From Treponema sp. (GTDB lineage: Bacteria; Spirochaetota; Spirochaetia; Treponematales; Breznakiellaceae): DNA of 64,000 bases. The notes beneath the pieces are model-generated. The model searched no databases and was not told where the DNA came from. It was given only the letters and a program-made list of their open reading frames with translations. Made by a program: the position numbers and the translations under genes. How positions within the stretch are numbered: position 1 is the stretch's first letter; each line of letters begins with the position of its first letter. The stretch covers positions 1 to 64,000 of the forward strand of contig JAITLC010000112.1 of the NCBI GenBank assembly GCA_031278095.1, written 5' to 3'. Positions 58,195 through 64,000 of the stretch are shown piece after piece.

Positions 58195-59142
58195 CACCGG
58201 GAAGGATTCAAAGCCTGCCTCCTTGAGGCGGAGTATCATGCGGTTTGCGTCCTGCCCGGCTTTTACCTGTACAGCCCAGTATTCGTTTCCGTTCACCGTT
58301 CTCCGGTTCAGTTCTGCGGTAAAACCTTTTTCGGCAAGCCGGGCCGCGTGGGAACGGGCGTTTTCCTCCCTGCCGAAGAGTCCGGTCTGGAGCAGGGTTT
58401 CCCTCTTGGCCTCCGGTAAAACGTCCCGGGTGTTTTTTGCCGCAGGAGATGAAGAAGCCGGTTCAGTACTGAATGAATTGCGGCCCGGCATGAGAAGCCA
58501 AAGCGGAGTCGGCTTGATATGCACTGCCGGGCTTGTGCCGGAGCCGCCGCTTTCCTGATCCGGTCCTTCTCCTGCGGCTATACGCCCTTCGGGACTTTCC
58601 GGGTATTCGGAGCGGAGCCGGGATGACCAGCTTCCATTTCCTGTAATTTTCCAGAGGGAAAAATAAATCAGGGGTTTTATTTCGGCAGAACCGGGATAAT
58701 CCAGCAAGTCAAAAAGAGCGGAGGTGTCGGAAGAACGGAAGGCTTCGATCTGGGCCTCCAGACACCGGGCCTCCAGACGCAGGGACTGATCCCCGCTCCC
58801 CAGCGATACGAGAGCGGAAGCTCCGTCCCAGTCACCCATGGCGGCCAGACAGCGGGCCTTACGGAGCAGGGATTTTTCATCCTGCCTGCCCTCTCCCGCT
58901 GCGGCGGCTTCACCCCAGGTTTTTGCCGCTGATTCCAGGTTCCCGGAAAGTTCCTGCAAGCGGGCAAGCCTGACCAGGGCCTGATGTTTTTCCGCAGGGG
59001 AAAAAGCGCCGGATTTCAGATTTTTCTCGATACTTTGAATTGCCGTCCCCAGCGGTATACCGCCTTCCTGGGCCCGGAGGGGAAAACCGGAAAGAAGCAA
59101 AAACAGAAATGCGGGAAGGTGGAACTTGATCATGGTCTTCAA
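58189..59142 (-). CDS. Exported TPR-SPOR protein
   Basis: 317 residues: signal peptide (HLPAFLFLLLSGFPLRAQ), a helical TPR-like region (about 30-175; HQALVRLARLQELSGNLESAAKTWGEA) and a polar linker. A C-terminal SPOR domain spans about 245-317 (LLQTGLFGREENARSHAARLAEKGFTAELNRR ... YWAVQVKAGQDANRMILRLKEAGFES). SPOR domains bind stem-peptide-free glycan at division sites. The ATG overlaps the stop of the LapA-like gene (ATGA). Confidence 0.85.
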   Translation of the reverse strand: MKTMIKFHLPAFLFLLLSGFPLRAQEGGIPLGTAIQSIEKNLKSGAFSPAEKHQALVRLARLQELSGNLESAAKTWGEAAAAGEGRQDEKSLLRKARCLAAMGDWDGASALVSLGSGDQSLRLEARCLEAQIEAFRSSDTSALFDLLDYPGSAEIKPLIYFSLWKITGNGSWSSRLRSEYPESPEGRIAAGEGPDQESGGSGTSPAVHIKPTPLWLLMPGRNSFSTEPASSSPAAKNTRDVLPEAKRETLLQTGLFGREENARSHAARLAEKGFTAELNRRTVNGNEYWAVQVKAGQDANRMILRLKEAGFESFPVE

Positions 59143-59456
59143 CCGATTCCGTAAGGTCCTTCAGACTTGGGAGGGAATTCTTCCCCTTTCTCCGCGGCCT
59201 TGGACCAGGGAAATTTCTTTTTGGGCTTCTCTTCGGGTGCGCATTCCTTTCCACCCTCCTTTTTTCTGATACCCAGAATGAAAGGTATGGAGCAGAGCAT
59301 CCCCAGAATGAATGAAGAAAACGCGGTAAGGTAGACAGGCACCTCCGGAAATACCCGGAAGATCAGATTAATGTCACAGTTGTTACGGAGATTAAAGGCA
59401 ATAAAGACCAGAAAAATCGCAAATATGATGATAAAACCAATCAAACGCCAGGGCAT
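59139..59456 (-). CDS. LapA-like two-helix membrane protein
   Basis: 105 residues from ATG 59456 (AGGAG upstream). Two membrane helices, LIGFIIIFAIFLVFIAFNL and VYLTAFSSFILGMLCSIPFIL, are separated by the short turn NNCDINLIFRVFPEV, the pattern of LapA/DUF1049 proteins. A charged cytoplasmic tail (KKEGGKECAPEEKPKKKFPWSK) follows. A longer frame starts in the family A hairpin upstream and is not favoured. It is coupled to the SPOR gene, so the two may act together at the envelope. Confidence 0.78.
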   Translation of the reverse strand: MPWRLIGFIIIFAIFLVFIAFNLRNNCDINLIFRVFPEVPVYLTAFSSFILGMLCSIPFILGIRKKEGGKECAPEEKPKKKFPWSKAAEKGEEFPPKSEGPYGIG

Positions 59457-59478
59457 ATATTCTCCTAATAAGGGAAGT

Positions 59479-59517
59479 GAGTCTGTTCCGGAAAAACCTG
59501 AGTTTTGGAACAGGCTC
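59479..59517. repeat. Family A hairpin repeat
   Basis: GAGTCTGTTCC (59479-59489) pairs with GGAACAGGCTC (59507-59517), one G-U. Immediately right lies a GTATCTT-C-AAGATAC palindrome at the 3' end of miaB. Confidence 0.75.
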
Positions 59518-59525
59518 AAGTATCT

Positions 59526-60905
59526 TCAAGATACCTCAAAGCAAAGATCCTTTCCAAAAAACGTGTTTCCCCGCAGGGCGGCAAGACTTAAATCGGCAAA
59601 GGAACCTATCATGGACGCATTTCCCGGAAAAACTACCATTTCATCCCGTTCGGTACGTCCTAATACTTCATCGGCATTTTTACGGGAAATCTCTTCAATC
59701 AATACCCTTTCCCGTCTGCCGATGCGTTTTTTCAGCAGGGAAGCCGTATGGGTTTTCTGCAGGTTCATGACACGGGAAAGCCTCTCCCTCTTGGTTTTTT
59801 CTTCAATCCGGTCCGAAAAATCGTAGGCCCTGGTTCCCTCCCTGGGATTGTAGTGGTACGTGTATGCATAGAAGAATTTTACCTCCTCCATGAGGGCAAG
59901 GGTCTCTTCAAGATCCTCCCCGGTTTCGCCGGGAAAGCCGACCAGTATATCGGTGGAAAGGCTCAAGTCCGGCATGGCGGTCCGCAGGCGCTCCACCAGA
60001 TCGAGGTAGGCTTCCCGGGTATACTGCCGGTTCATGGCCGCCAGAATCCTGTTGGAACCATGCTGGACGGGCAAATGGAGATGCCGGCAGAAACATGGAT
60101 GTTCCGCCATCACCTTGATTGTCCTTTCCGAAAAGTCTTTGGGGTGGCTGGACAAAAACCGCAGTCTCTTGATGGGAGTCCCTTCAATTGCCTCTGCTAT
60201 AAGCTCAAGCAGAGCGGAAAATTCCAGCTTTTTCTCTCCCCCGGAAAGATACGAATTCACATTTTGTCCCAGAAGGGTGATCTCCCGTATCCCCTTTTCC
60301 GAGAGAAGCCGTATCTCTTCAAGGATCAGGGCCGGATCACGGGAAATTTCCCTGCCCCGGACATAGGGCACAATACAGTAGGAACAGAAGTTATTGCAGC
60401 CGTGCATGATGGGAACAAAGCTGCGGACAGGGGAGGGGCCTTCCGCCAGATGGGATGCCGAAAAGGTAAAAACCGGCTTTTCGTCGGGGTTATCGAGGGC
60501 GGGAAATACACCGGGAGTTCCGTTTTGAAGAGTTTCCTCCACCACTTTCAGGATGAGGGGGAAACGGGAACGGGCCTGAGTCCCCATCACATAATCCACC
60601 GCAGGGACTTCCCCTCTTAGCTCTTCCCCGAGCCGTTCCGCCATGCAGCCTGCCACCACGAGGGCAAAGGGGCGGCCTTCAGCCTGACGCTTCCTCTTTT
60701 CGGCTGCATAATGAGCCAGACGTCCGTAGAGACGGGTTTCCGCTGTCCTGCGGACTGAACAGGTATTGATCAGAACCACGTCCGCCGCAGAGCTGTCGGC
60801 CGCCGCTTCCCAACCCTCTTCCCGTGCGACCGCGGCCAGGGCGGCCGATTCGGCAATGTTCATCTGACATCCGTGGGTTTCAAAGAAAAAAAACACCGGT
60901 TTCAA
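59526..60905 (-). CDS. miaB: tRNA-2-methylthio-N6-dimethylallyladenosine synthase
   Basis: 459 residues. MiaB methylthiolates i6A37 in tRNAs reading U-starting codons. N-terminal cluster ligands are Cys13 (ETHGCQMN), Cys49 (NTCSVR) and Cys87 (AGCMAE). The radical-SAM triad is Cys170-x3-Cys174-x2-Cys177 (GCNNFCSYC). A TRAM domain at the C-terminus includes RVLIEEISRKNADEVLGRTERDEMVVFPG. ETHGCQMN and the overall order distinguish it from the MtaB at 42931. It overlaps the upstream membrane-protein gene by four bases. Confidence 0.94.
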   Translation of the reverse strand: MKPVFFFFETHGCQMNIAESAALAAVAREEGWEAAADSSAADVVLINTCSVRRTAETRLYGRLAHYAAEKRKRQAEGRPFALVVAGCMAERLGEELRGEVPAVDYVMGTQARSRFPLILKVVEETLQNGTPGVFPALDNPDEKPVFTFSASHLAEGPSPVRSFVPIMHGCNNFCSYCIVPYVRGREISRDPALILEEIRLLSEKGIREITLLGQNVNSYLSGGEKKLEFSALLELIAEAIEGTPIKRLRFLSSHPKDFSERTIKVMAEHPCFCRHLHLPVQHGSNRILAAMNRQYTREAYLDLVERLRTAMPDLSLSTDILVGFPGETGEDLEETLALMEEVKFFYAYTYHYNPREGTRAYDFSDRIEEKTKRERLSRVMNLQKTHTASLLKKRIGRRERVLIEEISRKNADEVLGRTERDEMVVFPGNASMIGSFADLSLAALRGNTFFGKDLCFEVS

Positions 60906-61288
60906 GACCTGTTTTTGTTGAGACCTTTGAGAAATTTGATACCGTTGAGGATCCCCATTGCCAAAAGGCCCAGGGCGCCTATGCTGAGGAGGCTGGAAGC
61001 CAGGGGCCGGAGCAGAGGGAGGCCCACACGGGAGAGAATGAGACAGACGCCTGCAGCGGTAAGGACGGCGCCGGGTTTTTTGTCATCCGGATCATTGGAA
61101 AAAAGCGCGCCGGCGCCAAAAAACGCGGAGACCGCTCCCAGAACCAGTCCCACAATGGGGAACCTTGCGCCCAGGGCCGTCGCAACAAGGAGGAGGACGC
61201 CGCCGGCAATACCCGCTACGGCATTCACCCCGTATTTTTCAAGCTTCTTTGCCGGTGTATAGGATCCATTTTTTTCGAGGTCATTCAT
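60902..61288 (-). CDS. Small multi-helix membrane protein
   Basis: 128 residues with three or four hydrophobic segments (NAVAGIAGGVLLLVATALG; PIVGLVLGAVSAFFGAGALF; GAVLTAAGVCLILSRVG; SLLSIGALGLLAMGIL) and short charged ends. Family not recognised; the pattern resembles small uncharacterised DUF membrane proteins. Its stop overlaps the miaB start as ATGA. Confidence 0.7.
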   Translation of the reverse strand: MNDLEKNGSYTPAKKLEKYGVNAVAGIAGGVLLLVATALGARFPIVGLVLGAVSAFFGAGALFSNDPDDKKPGAVLTAAGVCLILSRVGLPLLRPLASSLLSIGALGLLAMGILNGIKFLKGLNKNRS

Positions 61289-61309
61289 TGTTTTCTCCCT
61301 TAGCTCAAA

Positions 61310-61771
61310 TTATAACGCATATTCCGCGGCTTCAACGGCATTTTGCAGAAACATCGCACTCGTCATAGCCCCCCCGGTACAGAAGTGATCCATCCGGCCT
61401 TTTCCGTGGGCCTCGTAATCCAGGTCTCCCCTGAGACGGCAGCCTTTCTTTATGGAAGTGTCCCTCACCCGGTTCACTCCCATGTCGATAACCGCGGCCC
61501 CTTCCCGGGGCAGCACGAATACCCGTGGAGGGTACAGGGGATAAAACCCGGACGGTCCAAAACAAGATTCCCCATGGAAACCGGATGTCCCGGCTTCCCC
61601 GGGAGCCTTTTCTTTTGTGCCAACATAGGAGAAGCTTGCCGGATCTTCCCCCGGCAGGATCACGGCGAGGCAGGGCAAAATCCCCTTCCCCCGCAGAAAC
61701 GCCGCCCTTTCCTTAACGCAGGCCCTGATACTTAAGGCAACCGCCTTCCCTCCAATCACTATTGCGACCAT
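61310..61771 (-). pseudogene. folD: Internally deleted folD (methylene-THF dehydrogenase/cyclohydrolase)
   Basis: 153 residues instead of about 285. Residues 1-60 match the FolD start, including GKAVALSIR, CLAVILPGEDPAS and YVGTKEKAPGEAG with the catalytic-type Tyr and Lys. Residues 85-120 match the far C-terminal strand (EGAAVIDMGVNRV, GDLDYE), and TGGAMTSAMFLQNAVEAAE matches the very end. About 150 central residues, carrying the catalytic Gln and Asp and the NADP-binding domain, are missing. The frame stays open and there is no stop or frameshift. It lies four bases after thiN. A dead relic is most likely; a new small protein is possible. Confidence 0.7.
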
Positions 61772-61774
61772 AGT

Positions 61775-62515
61775 TTAGTTCTCATCTTCACTCTCCAGTG
61801 GCAATACTGCCAAAAAACGGCCCCGTTCCACATGGATCGCGATATTTACCGTATGCGTCCATTCGGACTGCGGACATAGGGAAGTTGCCTGTACGACACC
61901 GCCTTCGGCGGCGTACAGTTCCACCCGGTTGCTCACACCGAAAAAACCCCGGTTCCAGCTTAGCTGATCCAGAGGCCACTTCAAATTCCGGCTAAGCGCC
62001 CGCCAGGGGCCTTCAGCCAGAGGGAAAACCGATACCAGGCTTCCCGGAGGAAGCCTTCTGGACAAGCTTTGTCCCTCATTGATACAAAACATATCCTCCC
62101 CGGCAGTAATCCAGCGGTCAGGACACCGCTCCCGTTCAAAAAGGGCCCGGATGGCAAAGAGATGATCCACGCGGCCCCCTCCCCCGCCTGCCAGCCAGAC
62201 TTCCCCTGCGCCCTGCTCCCAGAGGAGGGAGAGGGCCAGTTCCGTATCGGTATAATCCTTGTCTTTCCCGTAACGGAGTACCCGGTCTTTTGGATAGGCA
62301 TCAAGACATCCCGGATCGAAAAGGGAATCCATGTCTCCCACGATCCAGCCGGGCTTGATACCCGCCCTTTCGGCTGCCTCAAGACCGGAATCGGCCGCCG
62401 CAATAATCAGCCTTTCCGAGCAGCGCCCCGCCTCTTCAAGAAGCTTCTGTACTGTTTCCCCTTCCGGGCCTTCGGCGCCGGTAAAGGCCAAACCCAGAAT
62501 CCTTACCATCCTCAT
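61775..62515 (-). CDS. thiN: Thiamine pyrophosphokinase
   Basis: 246 residues. It transfers pyrophosphate from ATP to thiamine, giving thiamine diphosphate. Motifs: IAAADSGLEAAERAGIKPGWIVGDMDS (about 38-65), KDYTDTELAL (85-95) and GGGGRVDHLFAI, the substrate and ATP loops. The C-terminal beta domain (LPPGSLVSVFPL) binds thiamine. ATG 62515; ATG 62509 is an alternative. It is divergent from cca across 23 bp, heading the minus-strand thiN-folD-membrane-miaB run. Confidence 0.88.
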   Translation of the reverse strand: MRMVRILGLAFTGAEGPEGETVQKLLEEAGRCSERLIIAAADSGLEAAERAGIKPGWIVGDMDSLFDPGCLDAYPKDRVLRYGKDKDYTDTELALSLLWEQGAGEVWLAGGGGGRVDHLFAIRALFERERCPDRWITAGEDMFCINEGQSLSRRLPPGSLVSVFPLAEGPWRALSRNLKWPLDQLSWNRGFFGVSNRVELYAAEGGVVQATSLCPQSEWTHTVNIAIHVERGRFLAVLPLESEDEN

Positions 62516-62538
62516 ACAGGTATAGTATAGTAATCATA

Positions 62539-63942
62539 ATGAAAAGGATCGATATACACCCCCGGCTCCGGGATTTTGCCGCTGTTTTTACCGGTTCAGG
62601 AAAACAGGCGTATCTTGCAGGAGGCGCTGTGCGGGATCTTTTCCTGGGAAAGAAGGCCCAGGACTGGGATCTTGCAACGGATGCAAAGCCTGAGGAAGTG
62701 ATCGCCATGTTTCGGAACAGGAAGCCCCGCTGCAGGGTGATTCCGACAGGTATAAAGCACGGGACAGTAACCGTTCATTTTAAGGGGGAAGAGATTGAAG
62801 TTACCACGTTTCGCACGGAATCGGATTACCGGGACGGCAGGCATCCTGAGAAGGTAGAATTTGCCTCCAGCATCGAAGAAGATCTCTCCCGCCGGGATTT
62901 TACCATGAACGCCGTTGCCCTGAAACTTCCCCGGGGGGAAATCGTCGATCCCTTCGGCGGGGAAAAGGACATCAGTGCCCGCCTTATCCGCTGTGTGGGG
63001 AACCCTGCGGAACGTTTCGGCGAAGACGGCCTCCGCCCCCTCAGGGCGATCCGTTTTGCCTCGCAGCTTGACTTCAGCATTGATGAGGCAACCCTGGCGG
63101 CGATTCCCGGGGCCCTTGCAACCTGTTCCGCAGTAGCCATGGAGCGGATCAGGGACGAAATTGACAAGATTGTCATGCATGGCGGAAAGCCTTCCGTCTC
63201 GTTTTTATTGATGGAAAAAACCGGCCTTCTGGAACTGATCCTCCCTGAACTGGCAGGCTGCCGGAACATTGAACAGAAGGGCTATCACCGCTTCGATGTT
63301 CTGGATCACAGCCTCCTGGCCCTGGATTACGCGGCCGCAAACGGCTTCCCCCACCGGGTGCGCCTTGCTGCGCTGTTCCACGATCTTGGCAAGCCCCTTA
63401 CCCGCAACACGGGAGAGAACGGAGTGTGGACTTTTTACCGCCACGAAGAAGAATCCTCCCGGCTTGCGGAAAAGATTTTGACCCGTCTCCGCTACCCCGG
63501 TACGATAGTCGAAGAAACGGTCCGTCTTATAGCGGAGCACATGTTCCACTATAGCGATATCTGGACAGATGCGGCGGTACGGCGTTTCATCGTCCGGGTG
63601 GGAGAAACATACCTGGAAGATCTTTTCAAACTCAGGATGGCCGACAGCTTCGGCATGACGGGAATTGCGGCGCCCGCAACGGCCCTGGCGCCCCTGCTAA
63701 GCCGGATAGACGCAACTCTGGCCGCGGGCCGGGCCTTCAGCCTGAAAGATCTGGCGATAAAGGGTAAAGATCTCATGGAGGCGGGAATCTCCCCGGGGAA
63801 ACACATGGGCATCATACTCAATGAACTTTTGGAAACGGTTCTGGACGATCCTGAGTGTAACACTCGGGAAACCCTGCTGGACATTGCCTTAAAAATCAAC
63901 CGGCGTTATGAAGGCCGGGAGCCTGTTGCAGGGAAACGCTGA
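62539..63942 (+). CDS. cca: CCA-adding tRNA nucleotidyltransferase with HD domain
   Basis: 467 residues. The nucleotidyltransferase head has the GAVRDLFLGKKAQDWDLATDA signature with the two catalytic Asp of DWD near residue 40. The flexible loop RRDFTMNAVAL and the template motif EDGLRPLRAIRFASQLDF follow. An HD-type phosphohydrolase domain (LAALFHDLGK) occurs at about 270-400. It repairs or adds the 3' CCA of tRNAs; class II enzymes of this kind can also be poly(A) polymerases. There is no Shine-Dalgarno before ATG 62539, and a TATAGT box lies just upstream, so the mRNA may be leaderless. Confidence 0.88.
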   Translation: MKRIDIHPRLRDFAAVFTGSGKQAYLAGGAVRDLFLGKKAQDWDLATDAKPEEVIAMFRNRKPRCRVIPTGIKHGTVTVHFKGEEIEVTTFRTESDYRDGRHPEKVEFASSIEEDLSRRDFTMNAVALKLPRGEIVDPFGGEKDISARLIRCVGNPAERFGEDGLRPLRAIRFASQLDFSIDEATLAAIPGALATCSAVAMERIRDEIDKIVMHGGKPSVSFLLMEKTGLLELILPELAGCRNIEQKGYHRFDVLDHSLLALDYAAANGFPHRVRLAALFHDLGKPLTRNTGENGVWTFYRHEEESSRLAEKILTRLRYPGTIVEETVRLIAEHMFHYSDIWTDAAVRRFIVRVGETYLEDLFKLRMADSFGMTGIAAPATALAPLLSRIDATLAAGRAFSLKDLAIKGKDLMEAGISPGKHMGIILNELLETVLDDPECNTRETLLDIALKINRRYEGREPVAGKR

Positions 63943-63969
63943 TTGGCGTCATTTAATCAGCGTTTCCCT
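63930..63969. repeat. 15-bp perfect hairpin at the cca stop
   Basis: AGGGAAACGCTGATT (63930-63944) and its reverse complement (63955-63969) form a 15-bp stem with a ten-base loop. The cca stop codon TGA (63940-63942) is inside the left arm. No T-run follows, so it is not a classic terminator. Confidence 0.75.
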
Positions 63970-64000
63970 AGACGAAACTTTCGTTGCCCAGTGCTTCAAA

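Noticed and set aside
143-59517. Integron attC sites as an explanation for the hairpins
   Set aside because: Some treponemes carry integrons, but these repeats are near-perfect palindromes without the paired RYYYAAC/GTTRRRY boxes, are not spaced as gene cassettes, and no integrase is present.

Overview
The window looks like a chromosomal segment of a free-living or gut-associated Treponema (Spirochaetota). The strongest marker is a 680-residue protein at 53615-55657 that I recognise as CfpA, the treponemal cytoplasmic filament protein. It sits beside pyruvate phosphate dikinase on one side and a von Willebrand A protein plus a pallilysin-related protein on the other, as in Treponema pallidum (from memory). 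The two beta-glucosidases, the tagaturonate epimerase, the LacI regulator and a complete late pyrimidine pathway argue against a host-restricted pathogen. They fit a sugar-using species, for example one from an insect gut; that last step is inference. No phage, insertion sequence, CRISPR array, rRNA or tRNA was seen.

Layout: 1-2.3 kb, a cut lipoprotein gene and a GH3 beta-glucosidase (minus). 2.7-9.7 kb, corA-ltaE-M24 peptidase (overlapping genes), a cation symporter and tex. 9.8-19.4 kb, rsmG-uxaE-purH and then pyrB-pyrI-pyrC-pyrF-pyrK-pyrD, all plus strand. 19.5-23.3 kb, pyrE, a GH1 beta-glucosidase, a VOC protein and a LacI regulator (minus). 23.3-24.6 kb, a repeat-rich gap, a small lipoprotein and a divergent XRE regulator. 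24.6-34.8 kb, mfd, an exported protein, a PilZ protein, a TatD hydrolase, asnS, an endonuclease/phosphatase-fold protein and a D-Ala-D-Ala carboxypeptidase. 34.6-38.6 kb, an envelope operon on the minus strand (M23 peptidase, 50-aa membrane protein, 68-aa protein, deacetylase-like protein). 38.6-42.8 kb, lepB-ftsI-DUF115. 42.9-45.4 kb, bactofilin, TPR protein and mtaB (minus). 45.8-49.6 kb, pta, a large TPR protein and an orphan. 49.7-55.7 kb, cfpA, an AT-hook-like protein and ppdK (minus). 56-58 kb, vWA and pallilysin-related genes. 58.2-62.5 kb, a minus-strand run (thiN, folD remnant, membrane protein, miaB, LapA-like protein, SPOR protein). 62.5-64 kb, the CCA-adding enzyme.

Functionally the window joins three themes. 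(1) Nucleotide biosynthesis: PurH and every UMP enzyme after carbamoyl phosphate, with pyrE split off and convergent. (2) Cell shape and envelope: CfpA, bactofilin, FtsI, LepB, M23 and D,D-carboxypeptidase, a SPOR protein and TPR proteins. (3) Saccharification and glycolysis ends: GH1, GH3, UxaE, PPDK and Pta.

The least explained layer is the intergenic DNA. At least four families of short palindromic repeats recur between genes. Family A has GTTCCAAAAC/GTTTTGGAAC arms, about a dozen copies. Family D has CTGTCC/GGACAG arms. Family C is a MITE-like inverted element. Family B is a GAATGAAGATAC hairpin that runs into stop codons. The most interesting protein-level observations are the AT-hook-like basic segments shared by CfpA and its downstream neighbour, the internally deleted FolD, the small-protein pair in the envelope operon, and the repeated AT-rich operator candidate abutting a Shine-Dalgarno-less XRE gene.
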